A DNA stretch of 64,000 nt from Brevundimonas sp. Leaf363 (GCF_001424025.1 NZ_LMPZ01000003.1:315195-379194), one strand, 5' to 3'. Counted from the first letter of the stretch, positions 9,171-17,240 are shown. Notes: generated by a model from the sequence alone, not told the origin. Program-made: numbers and translations.

Positions 9171-9803
9171 ATGAACGCGCAAACACCGGGCGCCCTGCCC
9201 CTGGATATCGTGCAGCGCCGCCGCAAATGGTTCGCCGGCCTGGTGCTGCTGCTGCTCCTCGCCTTCGCCGCCAGCGTCCGGTCGGTCGTGATGCTCGGCG
9301 GCGGCTGGCACGAGGGTGTCGAGGCGCTCGGCCTGGCGCTGATCGTCCTGGCCATCGTCGGCCGGGCCTGGTGCTCGCTCTACATCGGCGGGCGCAAGAA
9401 GGCCGAGATCGTGGATCGCGGCCCCTACTCCGTCACGCGCAATCCGCTCTACGTCTTCAGCTTCCTCGGAGCGTTCGGGATCGGTGCGCAGACCGGCAGC
9501 GTCGTCGTCGGGGCGGTGTTCGCGATGGCCACCTTCCTTGTGTTTCTCAGGACGGTCGGCCGCGAGGAGGCCTGGCTGGCCGAGCATTTCGGATCGGCCT
9601 ACACCGACTACCGCTCACGAACGCCCCGCTTCTGGCCGGACTGGGCCCTGTGGCGCGACACGGAGGAGTTGCTGGTCCGACCCGCCTTCTTCCTCAGGAC
9701 GCTGCGTGACGGCCTGACCTTCCTGGTCGCAATCCCTGTCATGGAAGGGATCGAGCGTCTGCAGTCGACGGGGCTGATCGGCTTCCGGATCGGGCTCTTC
9801 TAA
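9171..9803 (+). CDS. Isoprenylcysteine carboxyl methyltransferase/PEMT-like membrane protein
   Basis: This 210-aa membrane protein has two or three N-terminal helices (about 22-70). The SAM-binding C-terminal signature of the ICMT/PEMT superfamily follows: GPYSVTRNPLYVFSFLGAFGIG (the R-N/H-P-x-Y element) and EEAWLAEHFGSAYTDYRSRTPRFWP (the EExxL...Y..Y motif). Such bacterial enzymes methylate lipid or isoprenoid-type carboxylates, thiols or amines. It starts ten bases after the TPR gene stop, so it is probably the last gene of the cluster. If part of the pathway, it could cap a lipid product by methylation, which is an inference. Confidence 0.8.
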   Translation: MNAQTPGALPLDIVQRRRKWFAGLVLLLLLAFAASVRSVVMLGGGWHEGVEALGLALIVLAIVGRAWCSLYIGGRKKAEIVDRGPYSVTRNPLYVFSFLGAFGIGAQTGSVVVGAVFAMATFLVFLRTVGREEAWLAEHFGSAYTDYRSRTPRFWPDWALWRDTEELLVRPAFFLRTLRDGLTFLVAIPVMEGIERLQSTGLIGFRIGLF

Positions 9804-9859
9804 CTCCGCAAAGACCGTCCGCTCCGGACGACTGCAGCCGCGATCGTTCGGAGCGAGCG

Positions 9860-10429
9860 CTATCGAGGCAGCGTGTCGACCCGCGCTTCGAGCCACGCAT
9901 GAGCGTCGGACAGGATCTGGTTCCCGAACGCCTCGTCTTCGACCGCCCGCGAGAGCAGCAGCGCCCCGACCATGGTCGCCCAGACGCCGGTCGCATCACG
10001 TCGCGACTGCGCCGAGGCGTCATCCGAAAGGGTGGACGCGACCCGCTTCAGCTGGGCGCGAACGCCTTCGGTCATCGCCGCGCGCGCCGGCGTCGACTGG
10101 CGTTGAATATCCGCGCCCAGGGCGGCGGTGGGGCACCCCCCCGCAGCGTCCGTTCTATGCGCAGGCGAGAGATAACCGGTCAGAAAGGCGCGGATATCCA
10201 GCGGCTCCACCGGGCCCGCGGTCACCGGCGAGAAGACGTAGGCCACACTCTTGGCGAACAAGTCCTCCTTGGACTTGAAGTGCCCATAAAAACCGCCGTG
10301 AGTGAGGCCGGCGGCCTGCATGACCTCCGCCACGCCGACGGCGTCGAAACCCCTGGCCCGGAACAGTCGGCTGGCCTCTTCCAGGATGCGCAGGCGATTG
10401 GCCTGCATCTGGTCTCGACTGACTTTCAT
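9860..10429 (-). CDS. TetR/AcrR family transcriptional regulator
   Basis: This is a 189-aa repressor-type protein. The N-terminal helix-turn-helix domain is at about 5-55 (RILEEASRLFRARGFDAVGVAEVMQAAGLTHGGFYGHFKSKEDLF), with THGGFYGHF as the recognition helix. The C-terminal domain contains GGCPTAALGADI, a pattern common in TetR proteins that regulate SDR/oxidoreductase genes. The ATG at 10429 is preferred because GGAGGCGGGG precedes it; ORF extension upstream runs through the operator. It is divergent from an SDR/quinone oxidoreductase pair and should autoregulate and repress them through the twin palindromes at 10461-10501. Confidence 0.88.
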   Translation of the reverse strand: MKVSRDQMQANRLRILEEASRLFRARGFDAVGVAEVMQAAGLTHGGFYGHFKSKEDLFAKSVAYVFSPVTAGPVEPLDIRAFLTGYLSPAHRTDAAGGCPTAALGADIQRQSTPARAAMTEGVRAQLKRVASTLSDDASAQSRRDATGVWATMVGALLLSRAVEDEAFGNQILSDAHAWLEARVDTLPR

Positions 10430-10460
10430 CCCCGCCTCCGCCTCACCCATTGACGTATAG

Positions 10461-10501
10461 ATGATGGTCATCATATTTGCCAGTCAGATGATAGTCATCA
10501 T
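10461..10501. promoter_or_regulatory. Twin palindromic operators for the divergent TetR regulator
   Basis: Two near-identical palindromes lie between the divergent TetR and SDR genes. ATGATGGTCATCAT (10461-10474) is a perfect 6-bp inverted repeat around GT. ATGATAGTCATCAT (10488-10501) has one mismatch. Their starts are 27 bp apart, about 2.6 helical turns. Their place, 22-32 bases from either start codon, makes them the likely TetR-binding sites controlling both directions. Confidence 0.75.
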
Positions 10502-10522
10502 GAATACGCGACGGAGCCCGAT

Positions 10523-11311
10523 ATGTCTGATACCCCCACTGTTTTGATCACCGGCGCGTCGAGCGGCATCGGAGCCGTTTACGCCGACCGCTTCGCACGC
10601 CGTGGCCATGACCTGGTGATGGTGGCGCGCGACGCCGCCCGGATGGACGCCCTGGCGGCGCAGCTGACCTCCGAGACGGGCGTCTCCATCGACGTCGTCA
10701 GGGCGGATCTCAGCCAGAGCGCCGACGTGGAGGCGGTCGAGGCGCGACTGCGCGATGACGCCCGGATCGGCGTCCTGGTCAACAATGCCGGGGTGTCCGC
10801 CTCGGGCCGATTTGACCGGCAGTCGTCCGAGAATGTGCAAACGATATTCGATGTGAACGCCGCGGCCGTCTTGCGCCTGTCCCACGCGGCGGCTGGGCGG
10901 TTCGTGCGGGAAGGTCGTGGCGCGATCGTGAACATCGGCTCGGTCGTCGGACTGGCGCCCGAGTTCGGCCAGACGGTGTACGGCGCGACGAAGGCGTTCG
11001 TGCTGTTTCTGTCTCAGGGCATGGCGGTCGAGCTGGGCCCCAAGGGCGTCTACGTCCAGGCCGTGCTGCCGGCCGCGACCGCGACGGACATCTGGAACCG
11101 GGCCGGCGCGGACCCTTCCCAACTGCCCCCGATGATGGCGGTCGGCGAGATGGTCGATGCGGCCCTTGTCGGCTTTGATCGACGTGAAGCGGTGACCATC
11201 CCGCCTCTGCACGACGGCGCTCAGTGGGACGCCTTCCAGGCGGCGCGCCAGGCCATGCTCCCCGGCTTTGGCGAGACCACGGCTGCGCCGCGCTACAAGG
11301 CGGCGTCGTGA
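10523..11311 (+). CDS. SDR family oxidoreductase
   Basis: This is a 262-aa classical SDR with the cofactor loop TGASSGIG (about 10-17), ADLSQSADVE, NNAGVSASGRF, the catalytic Ser in NIGSVVGLAPE and YGATK (about 154-158). It resembles the DltE/YqjQ-type SDRs (VYVQAVLPAATATDIWNRAG at the C-terminus). It is divergent from the TetR gene and overlaps the next gene by one base (TGATG at 11309-11313), forming a two-gene operon likely de-repressed by a small reactive compound. Confidence 0.88.
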   Translation: MSDTPTVLITGASSGIGAVYADRFARRGHDLVMVARDAARMDALAAQLTSETGVSIDVVRADLSQSADVEAVEARLRDDARIGVLVNNAGVSASGRFDRQSSENVQTIFDVNAAAVLRLSHAAAGRFVREGRGAIVNIGSVVGLAPEFGQTVYGATKAFVLFLSQGMAVELGPKGVYVQAVLPAATATDIWNRAGADPSQLPPMMAVGEMVDAALVGFDRREAVTIPPLHDGAQWDAFQAARQAMLPGFGETTAAPRYKAAS

Positions 11312-12315
11312 TGCGCGGCTTCGTCCTGGACCGCTACGGCAAGACCGAGACCCTGCGGCTTCGCGACCTGCCGCTGCCGGTGGTGGGCGATCACGACGTG
11401 CTCATCGAGGTTCACGCCGCCGGCCTGAACCCGCTGGACGCCAAGATCCGCGACGGCGCCTTCAAGCCCATCCTGCCCTACAAGACCCCGCTGGTGCTGG
11501 GGCACGACGTGTCCGGGTCGATCGCCCGCGTCGGCAAGGCCGTCCAGCGGTTCAAGGCAGGGGACGCGGTCTTCAGCCGTCCGCGCGACGGCCGGATCGG
11601 GACGTTCGCCGAGTTCATCGCGGTGCATCAGGACGACGTGGCGCTCAAGCCCGCCAACCTGTCGATGGAGGACGCCGCCGGTGTTCCCCTGACCGCCCTG
11701 ACAGCCTGGCAGATTCTGGTCGACCGTGCCGACGTGAAGCCGGGTCAGAAGGTGCTGATCCACGGCGGTACGGGCGGCGTGGGAATTTTCGCCATCCAGT
11801 TGGCCAAACACCTCGGCGCGACGGTCGCCACGACCGTCAGCGCGTCCAGCGCCGATCTCGTCCGCGCCCTCGGCGCCGATGTCGTCGTCGACTATCGCAG
11901 CGACGACTTCACGAAGGTGCTGAGCGGCTACGACTTGGTTCTGAACAGTCTGGACGGCGCGACGCTCGAGCGTTCGCTGGACGTGCTGAAGCCCGGCGAC
12001 AAGTTGATCTCGATCTCCGGCCCGCCGGATCCCGCCTTCGCCAAGGCGCAAGGTCTGAATTGGGTTCTGCGCCAGGTGCTGGCCCTGACCAGCCGCAAGA
12101 TCCGTGCGAAGGCCACCGCGCGCGGCGTCGACTACAGCTTCCTGTTCATGAAGCCGGACGGGGCGCAGCTTGCCCGCATCGCCGGATTGATCGAGGCCGG
12201 CGACATCCGCACGGTCACCGACCGGGTCTTCCCGTTCGAAGCCGTCAATGATGCGCTGGCCTATGTCGACACCGGCCGGGCGAAGGGCAAGGTCGTCGTC
12301 TCCGTGAAGACGTGA
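11311..12315 (+). CDS. NADP-dependent zinc-independent alcohol dehydrogenase/quinone oxidoreductase
   Basis: This is a 334-aa MDR-superfamily enzyme. The N-terminal GroES-like domain (AAGLNPLDAKIRDG, LVLGHDVSGSIARVGKAVQRFKAGDAVF) precedes a Rossmann domain with HGGTGGVGIFAIQLAKHLGATV, followed by LGADVVVDYRSDDF. Structural zinc cysteines are absent, which points to the quinone oxidoreductase/enone reductase branch. It reduces quinones or alpha,beta-unsaturated carbonyls with NADPH. The start ATG at 11311 overlaps the SDR stop. Paired with the SDR under TetR control, it looks like a carbonyl/enone detoxification unit. Confidence 0.88.
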   Translation: MRGFVLDRYGKTETLRLRDLPLPVVGDHDVLIEVHAAGLNPLDAKIRDGAFKPILPYKTPLVLGHDVSGSIARVGKAVQRFKAGDAVFSRPRDGRIGTFAEFIAVHQDDVALKPANLSMEDAAGVPLTALTAWQILVDRADVKPGQKVLIHGGTGGVGIFAIQLAKHLGATVATTVSASSADLVRALGADVVVDYRSDDFTKVLSGYDLVLNSLDGATLERSLDVLKPGDKLISISGPPDPAFAKAQGLNWVLRQVLALTSRKIRAKATARGVDYSFLFMKPDGAQLARIAGLIEAGDIRTVTDRVFPFEAVNDALAYVDTGRAKGKVVVSVKT

Positions 12316-12515
12316 GAGGTTGAGCGAAGGTGCGTCTGGATAGCGCCGGCACGACGGGATAGGGTGTCCCGGGCGCGCCAAGGGGCTGTCCTCGCGGTGC
12401 GCTGGCTGAAACCATTTCAGCAAGCACGCGTATCTTGGCAGCAGGCGAAATACCCGACATCGGTCAAGATGTGCCAAGGCGCGTGCAGTGTCCGGTCCGC
12501 CACCCCTGAGAGACG

Positions 12516-13610
12516 ATGAAGCAACAGGACAACTGGCACCTCACGGAGGTGGTCGAGCACGAGCTGGGGCGCGGCGATCCTTTCGCGGCGGCGATCCGCG
12601 GCACGCGCATGCCGATGGTCATCACCAACCCCCGCCTGGCCGACAATCCGATCGTCTTCGCCAACAAGGCCTTCCAGAATCTCACGGGTTATGAGCGGGA
12701 CGAAATCGTCGGTCGGAACTGCCGCTTCCTGCAGGGGCCCGAAACCGATCCTGATTCAGTCCTACAGATCCGCCAGGCCATTGCCGCCGGCGAGGACGTT
12801 CAGGTCGATGTCCTGAACTATCGCAAGGACGGTTCGATATTCTGGAACGCGCTGTTCATGAGCCCGGTGCGTAACGCTGCGGGCGAGATCGAGTATTTCT
12901 TCGCATCGCAGCTCGACGTCACGGACCGCGTCGAAGCACAGGCTTCGGTCGAGAAGCAGAAGGCGCTGGTCGAGCGGGAAGTGTCGCTGCGGACGGCCGC
13001 TCTGCAAGCCGCGCTGGAAGCCAAGACGTTGCTGCTCCACGAGGTCGATCACCGGGTCAAGAACAACCTGACCATGATCGGCTCGCTGCTTCGGCTGCAG
13101 TCCAAGTCGCTGGGCGACCCCGTTCTCGCGGCCACGCTGAACTCGATGCTCGAGCGCGTGGACGCGCTGGCGACGGTTCATCGCCGCCTCTATCAGTCCG
13201 ACGACATTTCCCGCTTCGATATCGGGCCGCTGGTCGAAACCATGACCCGCGACATCCTGGGCTCGGCCGGTCGCGAGGATATCCGTGCCGAGATCGACGT
13301 GGCGTCCGTCCTCGTGCCGTCACGCCATGCTTCGGCGATCGGCCTGATCGTCAACGAAGCGATCACGAACGCGATCAAGCATGGGTTCGCAAACAACCGC
13401 AGTGGCACGCTCAAGGTGGCGGTCTCGTCGGAGAACGGGACGGCCCGCATCGTCGTCGCCGACGATGGGCCCGGCATGACCACCCAGGCCCGGTCCGGCC
13501 TGGGCCGCACCCTGATCACCCGCCTATCGCGGCAGATCGAAGGAGAAACGGTCTGGCTGTCCGCCGAACCTGGAACGAAGGTCGTCATCAGTTTCCCGGT
13601 GGACGACTGA
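12516..13610 (+). CDS. lovK: LOV-domain blue-light histidine kinase (LovK-like)
   Basis: This is a 364-aa soluble sensor kinase. A PAS/LOV domain occupies about 25-140. It carries the canonical photoactive motif GRNCRFLQG, with adduct-forming Cys69, and the flavin-contact blocks NKAFQNLTGYE, NYRKDG and FFASQLDVT. A short coiled linker (143-170) leads to a HisKA_2/HWE-type dimerisation box with HEVDHRVKNNL (His175/His179) and an ATPase domain (NEAITNAIKHGF N-box, DDGPGM). Size, layout and the downstream response regulator match Caulobacter LovK, which tunes adhesion and the general stress response to blue light. The LOV residues needed for the flavin-cysteinyl adduct look intact. Confidence 0.9.
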   Translation: MKQQDNWHLTEVVEHELGRGDPFAAAIRGTRMPMVITNPRLADNPIVFANKAFQNLTGYERDEIVGRNCRFLQGPETDPDSVLQIRQAIAAGEDVQVDVLNYRKDGSIFWNALFMSPVRNAAGEIEYFFASQLDVTDRVEAQASVEKQKALVEREVSLRTAALQAALEAKTLLLHEVDHRVKNNLTMIGSLLRLQSKSLGDPVLAATLNSMLERVDALATVHRRLYQSDDISRFDIGPLVETMTRDILGSAGREDIRAEIDVASVLVPSRHASAIGLIVNEAITNAIKHGFANNRSGTLKVAVSSENGTARIVVADDGPGMTTQARSGLGRTLITRLSRQIEGETVWLSAEPGTKVVISFPVDD

Positions 13611-13611
13611 C

Positions 13612-14061
13612 ATGACGCACAAAGCCCTGCGCGTCGTCATCGTCGAGGATGAAGCCATCCTCGTGATGGACATCGAGGCCATGGTCGAGGATCTCGGCCA
13701 TGTGGTCGTCGCAGAGGCTGCGTCGCTTCAGGACGTCGAGAAGATGGCGCTCGACCCCGCGCCCGACCTGGCGTTCGTGGACATGCAACTGGCCAGAGGC
13801 AGCAGCGGACTGGATGTCTGCGCCCTGATCCTGGACCGATGGCCCAATACGGCGGTGGTGTTCGTCACAGCGAACCCCGCCATGCTGCCGGATGACTTCC
13901 TGGGTGCGCATGGCGTCATTCCCAAGCCGTTCTCGCGTGCAGGCCTGATGTCGGCCATGCGTTTTCTGGAAGAGGGCATCCTCGACCCGCCGCCCTCGAT
14001 TGACTCACCGCCCAGTTTTGTCGCGTCGCCGCGCATCTCGGCGGAATGGGCCGCGCACTAG
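13612..14061 (+). CDS. lovR: Single-domain response regulator (LovR-like)
   Basis: This is a 149-aa receiver domain without an output domain. The acidic pocket is EDE near residues 12-14, the phospho-acceptor is Asp57 in LAFVDMQL, the switch Thr is in FVTANP, and Lys105 is in VIPKPF. The C-terminal tail of about 25 residues is Pro/Ser-rich. It begins one base after the LOV kinase stop, so the two are coupled. In Caulobacter the equivalent LovR acts as a phosphate sink or partner of LovK. The gene symbol is by analogy with that pair. Confidence 0.85.
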   Translation: MTHKALRVVIVEDEAILVMDIEAMVEDLGHVVVAEAASLQDVEKMALDPAPDLAFVDMQLARGSSGLDVCALILDRWPNTAVVFVTANPAMLPDDFLGAHGVIPKPFSRAGLMSAMRFLEEGILDPPPSIDSPPSFVASPRISAEWAAH

Positions 14062-14111
14062 GGTTCCGAGAACCGTTGTTCGGCGCTGTGACAGGCGGGC
14101 TGGTCAGCGAG

Positions 14112-14409
14112 TGGTGCGGGCGGCCGGGGTCGAACCGGCATGGGCATAGCCCGACGGATTTTCGTACCACTTCGGCTTTCGCCGCCACGCCGAGGCGCGT
14201 TCGTGGTCTGGACTATCCCTTCGTCATAGCCTGATGGCCTTAGACGCCGCCCGTCTAGTCTCTACACCTTCCCGTCCGGGGACGGGCTTGGCTCGGGATC
14301 GCCATTTGACAGGGTTCCCCGACTTTGAGCGGTTCTACGTCCGGGATTTCCCCCGGCGCACTCAATCCTCAGCTTAAGTCCGTTGCGTCTACCATTTCGC
14401 CACGCCCGC
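14112..14409 (-). tRNA. tRNA-Leu(UAA), interrupted by a group I intron
   Basis: Read on the minus strand, the 5' exon is 14409-14376 (starts GCGGGCGTGGCGAAATGG, ends CAACGGACTT) and the 3' exon is 14162-14112 (starts AAAATCCGTCGG, ends CGCCCGCACCA). Joined, they form a complete tRNA-Leu. The acceptor stem is GCGGGCG/CGCCCGC with an encoded CCA, and the anticodon stem ACGGA/TCCGT closes the loop CTTAAAA, giving anticodon TAA. The T-loop GGTTCGACC is intact. The exons are split between the first and second anticodon bases, exactly where the cyanobacterial and plastid tRNA-Leu(UAA) intron sits. Confidence 0.93.
14163..14375 (-). ncRNA. Group I (IC3-like) self-splicing intron within tRNA-Leu(UAA)
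   Basis: This intron of about 213 nt starts after the exon U and ends in G, as group I introns do. Conserved core pieces are visible on the minus strand. The P/Q region contains CTCAAAGTCGGGGAACCC and GGCGATCCCGAGCCAAGC. The S-like element is GTAGAGACTAGACGGGC and the R-like element is GAAGGGATAGTCCAGACC. These closely resemble the cyanobacterial tRNA-Leu intron core, as I remember it. There is no internal ORF or homing endonuclease. It must be removed for the tRNA to function, and its compactness is consistent with autocatalytic splicing. Confidence 0.88.
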
Positions 14410-14474
14410 GAGCCGAGCCGCTGTATAGCCACGTTAAGGTTGGATCGCCAAGGCGACGGCGTGAGACCTGACGA

Positions 14475-15899
14475 CTAGTGAGCCGCAGCCTCCGCCGGAC
14501 GCATGGCTCGGAAATCGACGTCGGAATCGGCGATCAGCGAGACCAGGGCGGCCCAGGCGGCTACGTTCTGGGTCAGTTGCGCCGGGTCGATCTTGTCGAG
14601 GGTGTCGTTGGCCGTGTGGTGCAGGTCGAAGTAGCGCAGACCATCCTGGCGCAGGCCAAAGACCGGCACGCCGGCCGTGGCCAACGGGCCTATGTCCGCG
14701 CCGCCGTGCAACTCGGGCTGGGCCGAGGCCAGGACGCCGATCGGATAGAGCACCTGGTTGGCGGCCTTGGCGAAGTCGCTACCTTGCGCGCCGGGCGGGA
14801 GGCCGAGAGCATAGACGCGGTCGGCGCCGAAGTCGCTTTCGCCGGCGATGATGTGCTGCTCGACCGCCGTGCCGATGCCCCGCAGATAGGCACCGCCGCC
14901 GTTGCCGGTGTCGGTGGGCTGGTTCACCTCTTCGGAGCCGTAGAGGACGACGCGGACGGTGCGGGCCGGGCGGCCGTTGTCGGCGATGGCGCGCGCGGCG
15001 GCCAAGGTGATGGCGCCTCCGGCCCCGTCATCGATGGCGCCGGTGCCCAGATCCCAGCTGTCCATGTGCGAGCCCAGCACGATGACCTGTTCCGGATGGG
15101 TCTTCCCGGTGATCTCGCCGACCACGTTCTGGGAGGTGGTCTGGTAGGTGCGGGCGGTCGAGGAGAGGTGGACATGGACGGTCTCGCCCCATTCAATCAG
15201 GCGGCTGATCTGGTCGGCGTCGGGCGCCGAGACGGCGAAGGCCGGGATGGTCTGAAGGCCGTTCTCGTAGCGCGTGGTGCCGGTATGCGGCAGGCGGTTC
15301 TCGTCCGACCCGACCGAGCGGATCAGGAAGGCGGCCGCGCCCTTTGCCCGGGCCACGCCGGGGCCGAGGCCGCGCACGCGGGTCTGGGGCCCATAGCCGG
15401 AGCCGTCCTGCATCGGGTGCATCTGACCCAGATCGACGAAGGCGATCTTGCCGTTCAGAGGCCCGGAGGCCTCAAGCGCCGCCAGGCTGGTGAAGCGAAC
15501 CACCTCGGCCTCGACGCCGCCCTCGGGCGTGCCGGGGGCGTGACCCAGCGAGGCGACGGCCAGCGGCTGGGCGTGGTCGCCGACGATGGCGCCGCTCTCC
15601 TGACCGCGCTCCCAGCCGACCAGCGGGAAGGTCTCGATACGGACGTTCTGAAACCCGTGGCGGCGCATGTAGTCGGCGGCCCAAGCGGCCGCAGCCTGTT
15701 CCGCCGGCGATCCGGCCGGGCGTGGACCGAAGCGGGTGGTCAGCTGGGTGACGTAGTCGAGCGCGATGTTGTCGGCCATCGCCCGGTCGCGGATCTGGGC
15801 CGCGCGCGCGATCCCCGCGGTGTCCTGAGCCATGGCGGGAGCGGCCGAAAGGACGGTCAGGACGCCGGCGAGGCCGGCCAATGCGCGGTAGGAGATCAT
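14475..15899 (-). CDS. M28 family zinc peptidase, exported
   Basis: This is a 474-aa protein with a signal peptide (about 1-25, ending PAMAQ), a PA-like insert (about 150-290) and an M28 catalytic domain. Zinc ligands and catalytic residues are visible in order: GSHMDSWDLGTGAIDDGAGG (His and Asp), YGSEEVNQ (the catalytic Glu pair), an Asp in the ESDFGAD block, and FDLHHTANDTLD (His). It should be a periplasmic or outer-membrane aminopeptidase or carboxypeptidase-like enzyme. The ATG at 15899 is used because the ORF upstream (to 16259) overlaps the DUF3297 gene and shows no signal. It ends close to the tRNA. Confidence 0.88.
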   Translation of the reverse strand: MISYRALAGLAGVLTVLSAAPAMAQDTAGIARAAQIRDRAMADNIALDYVTQLTTRFGPRPAGSPAEQAAAAWAADYMRRHGFQNVRIETFPLVGWERGQESGAIVGDHAQPLAVASLGHAPGTPEGGVEAEVVRFTSLAALEASGPLNGKIAFVDLGQMHPMQDGSGYGPQTRVRGLGPGVARAKGAAAFLIRSVGSDENRLPHTGTTRYENGLQTIPAFAVSAPDADQISRLIEWGETVHVHLSSTARTYQTTSQNVVGEITGKTHPEQVIVLGSHMDSWDLGTGAIDDGAGGAITLAAARAIADNGRPARTVRVVLYGSEEVNQPTDTGNGGGAYLRGIGTAVEQHIIAGESDFGADRVYALGLPPGAQGSDFAKAANQVLYPIGVLASAQPELHGGADIGPLATAGVPVFGLRQDGLRYFDLHHTANDTLDKIDPAQLTQNVAAWAALVSLIADSDVDFRAMRPAEAAAH

Positions 15900-15985
15900 G
15901 GGGACGCCTGAGAACTGGGAGGCGCGGACCCTAACGTCGCCGCGCCGACGACGAAAGACACGAACGGAAGCGTTAGCCTCCGGCC

Positions 15986-16228
15986 TCAGCCTTCGTGCTT
16001 GAAGTAGGGCTCGACCGGCCCTTGCAGCTTGACCGTCAAAGCCTTGCCGCGACGGTCGACGCGGTTGCCGACGGCCAGACGGACCCAGCCTTCCGAGACG
16101 CAATATTCCTCGACGTTGGTCTTTTCCTCGCCCTTGAACCGGATGCCCACATTGCGGGCCAGGGCATCGGCGTCGTGGAAGGGGCTGTCGGGATCGACCG
16201 AGAGGCGATCGGGAGGCGTGTCGGACAT
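15986..16228 (-). CDS. DUF3297 family protein
   Basis: This 80-aa cytosolic protein matches DUF3297 along its full length: DRLSVDPDSPFHD, VGIRFKGEEKTNVEEYCVSEGW and LTVKLQGPVEPY are the conserved blocks. The family is small, soluble and without a known function. It stands alone here, 86 bases upstream of the M28 peptidase on the same strand. Confidence 0.9.
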   Translation of the reverse strand: MSDTPPDRLSVDPDSPFHDADALARNVGIRFKGEEKTNVEEYCVSEGWVRLAVGNRVDRRGKALTVKLQGPVEPYFKHEG

Positions 16229-16317
16229 GGTCGGGCCTTTGGCTCGGCTCTTCAGGCAAGGAAGGCGCGGGTGATAGCGGCGGCCGGCGCTCGGGACAAC
16301 CTCCGCGCCGTCCTTGG

Positions 16318-17223
16318 CTAGTTCACCGACTGACGGGGCTGCGCCGGGGTGTCAGCCTGGTAGGACTGCGGCGCGGCCGGCGCTGCGGCGGCCGGTGATG
16401 GAGCAGATGCGGCGGGCCGGTTCGCGGCGGGCCGATTGGCGGCCGGACGCGGCGCCGGGCGGCGCGGCGCCTGACGCGCGGCGGGTCGAGCCGCCGCCGC
16501 AGCCGGCTGGGCGGCCGGCGGCGTCGAAGCGGCGGGCGCGGCGGCGTCCGTGGCGGCCGGCGCCGGGTCGGGCGTGGCGGCCGTAGCGAGACGCGCGGCC
16601 TGCTGCTGGGCTTCGAACCGGCGCGCCATCTTCTCGGTCAGTTCCTTGGCGGCCGGGGCGGGCATCTGGGCCATGATGGCGGCCAAGGTGCGCGGGCGCA
16701 TGGCGGCGGCGACCGGCAGGCGGACCTTGTCGTCCAGGGTGGCGAAGACGGCGGCCGCCTCACGCGGGCGCATGGCCGAATAGACCTGAACCAGCCGATT
16801 GACCTCGGCCTGCTCGCGCTCGCCGACCTGACCCAGCAGGGCCTGGAGTTCGGCCTTGAGGCTGTTCAGCGCCTGGGTCTTGGCGTCCAGCTTCTCCTCG
16901 GCGGCGGCCATCAGCGGCAGCTGGGTGGCGAAGTCGTTGTCGCGCATGTCCAGCTGGGCCCGGCGGTCCTTCAGCGACTGCAGGACGCGCAGTTCGGCGG
17001 GCGACAGGCCGGCCTGCTGCGCCAGTTGCTCGGGCGTCAGGGCGCATACGGCGGGCGCGGGCTTTGCGGCGCCCGGATCACCGGCGGGCGCGGCGGCGAC
17101 CGCTTCCTCGGCCCAGGCCTTGGCCCCGTCGAACAGGCCCGGCGCGACGCCGATGGCGCGCACGGCGACGACGCCGCCGATGGCGACGGCGATCAGGGGC
17201 AGAAGGCGGGGATATTTGGCCAT
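16318..17223 (-). CDS. MotE-like flagellar protein (MgtE-N-related) with Ala/Pro-rich tail
   Basis: This 301-aa protein has one N-terminal membrane anchor (about 7-28) and a periplasmic coiled-coil (about 75-145: ELRVLQSLKDRRAQLDMRD...EEKLDAKTQALNSLKAELQALL). An MgtE-N/FliG-like helical domain follows (about 146-205: YSAMRPREAAAVFATLDDKVRLPVAAAMRPRTLAAIMAQMP). This is the architecture of MotE, the chaperone that folds MotC in alphaproteobacterial flagella. The last 90 or so residues are low-complexity Ala/Pro with repeated NRPA units. It is last in the fliL-fliM-DUF6468-motE-like run on the minus strand. Confidence 0.75.
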   Translation of the reverse strand: MAKYPRLLPLIAVAIGGVVAVRAIGVAPGLFDGAKAWAEEAVAAAPAGDPGAAKPAPAVCALTPEQLAQQAGLSPAELRVLQSLKDRRAQLDMRDNDFATQLPLMAAAEEKLDAKTQALNSLKAELQALLGQVGEREQAEVNRLVQVYSAMRPREAAAVFATLDDKVRLPVAAAMRPRTLAAIMAQMPAPAAKELTEKMARRFEAQQQAARLATAATPDPAPAATDAAAPAASTPPAAQPAAAAARPAARQAPRRPAPRPAANRPAANRPAASAPSPAAAAPAAPQSYQADTPAQPRQSVN

Positions 17224-17240
17224 CGGGCTCTACTCAAACT

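Noticed and set aside
14046..14234. Short frame across the tRNA-Leu and intron
   Set aside because: The bases are explained by tRNA exons and a group I intron on the other strand.
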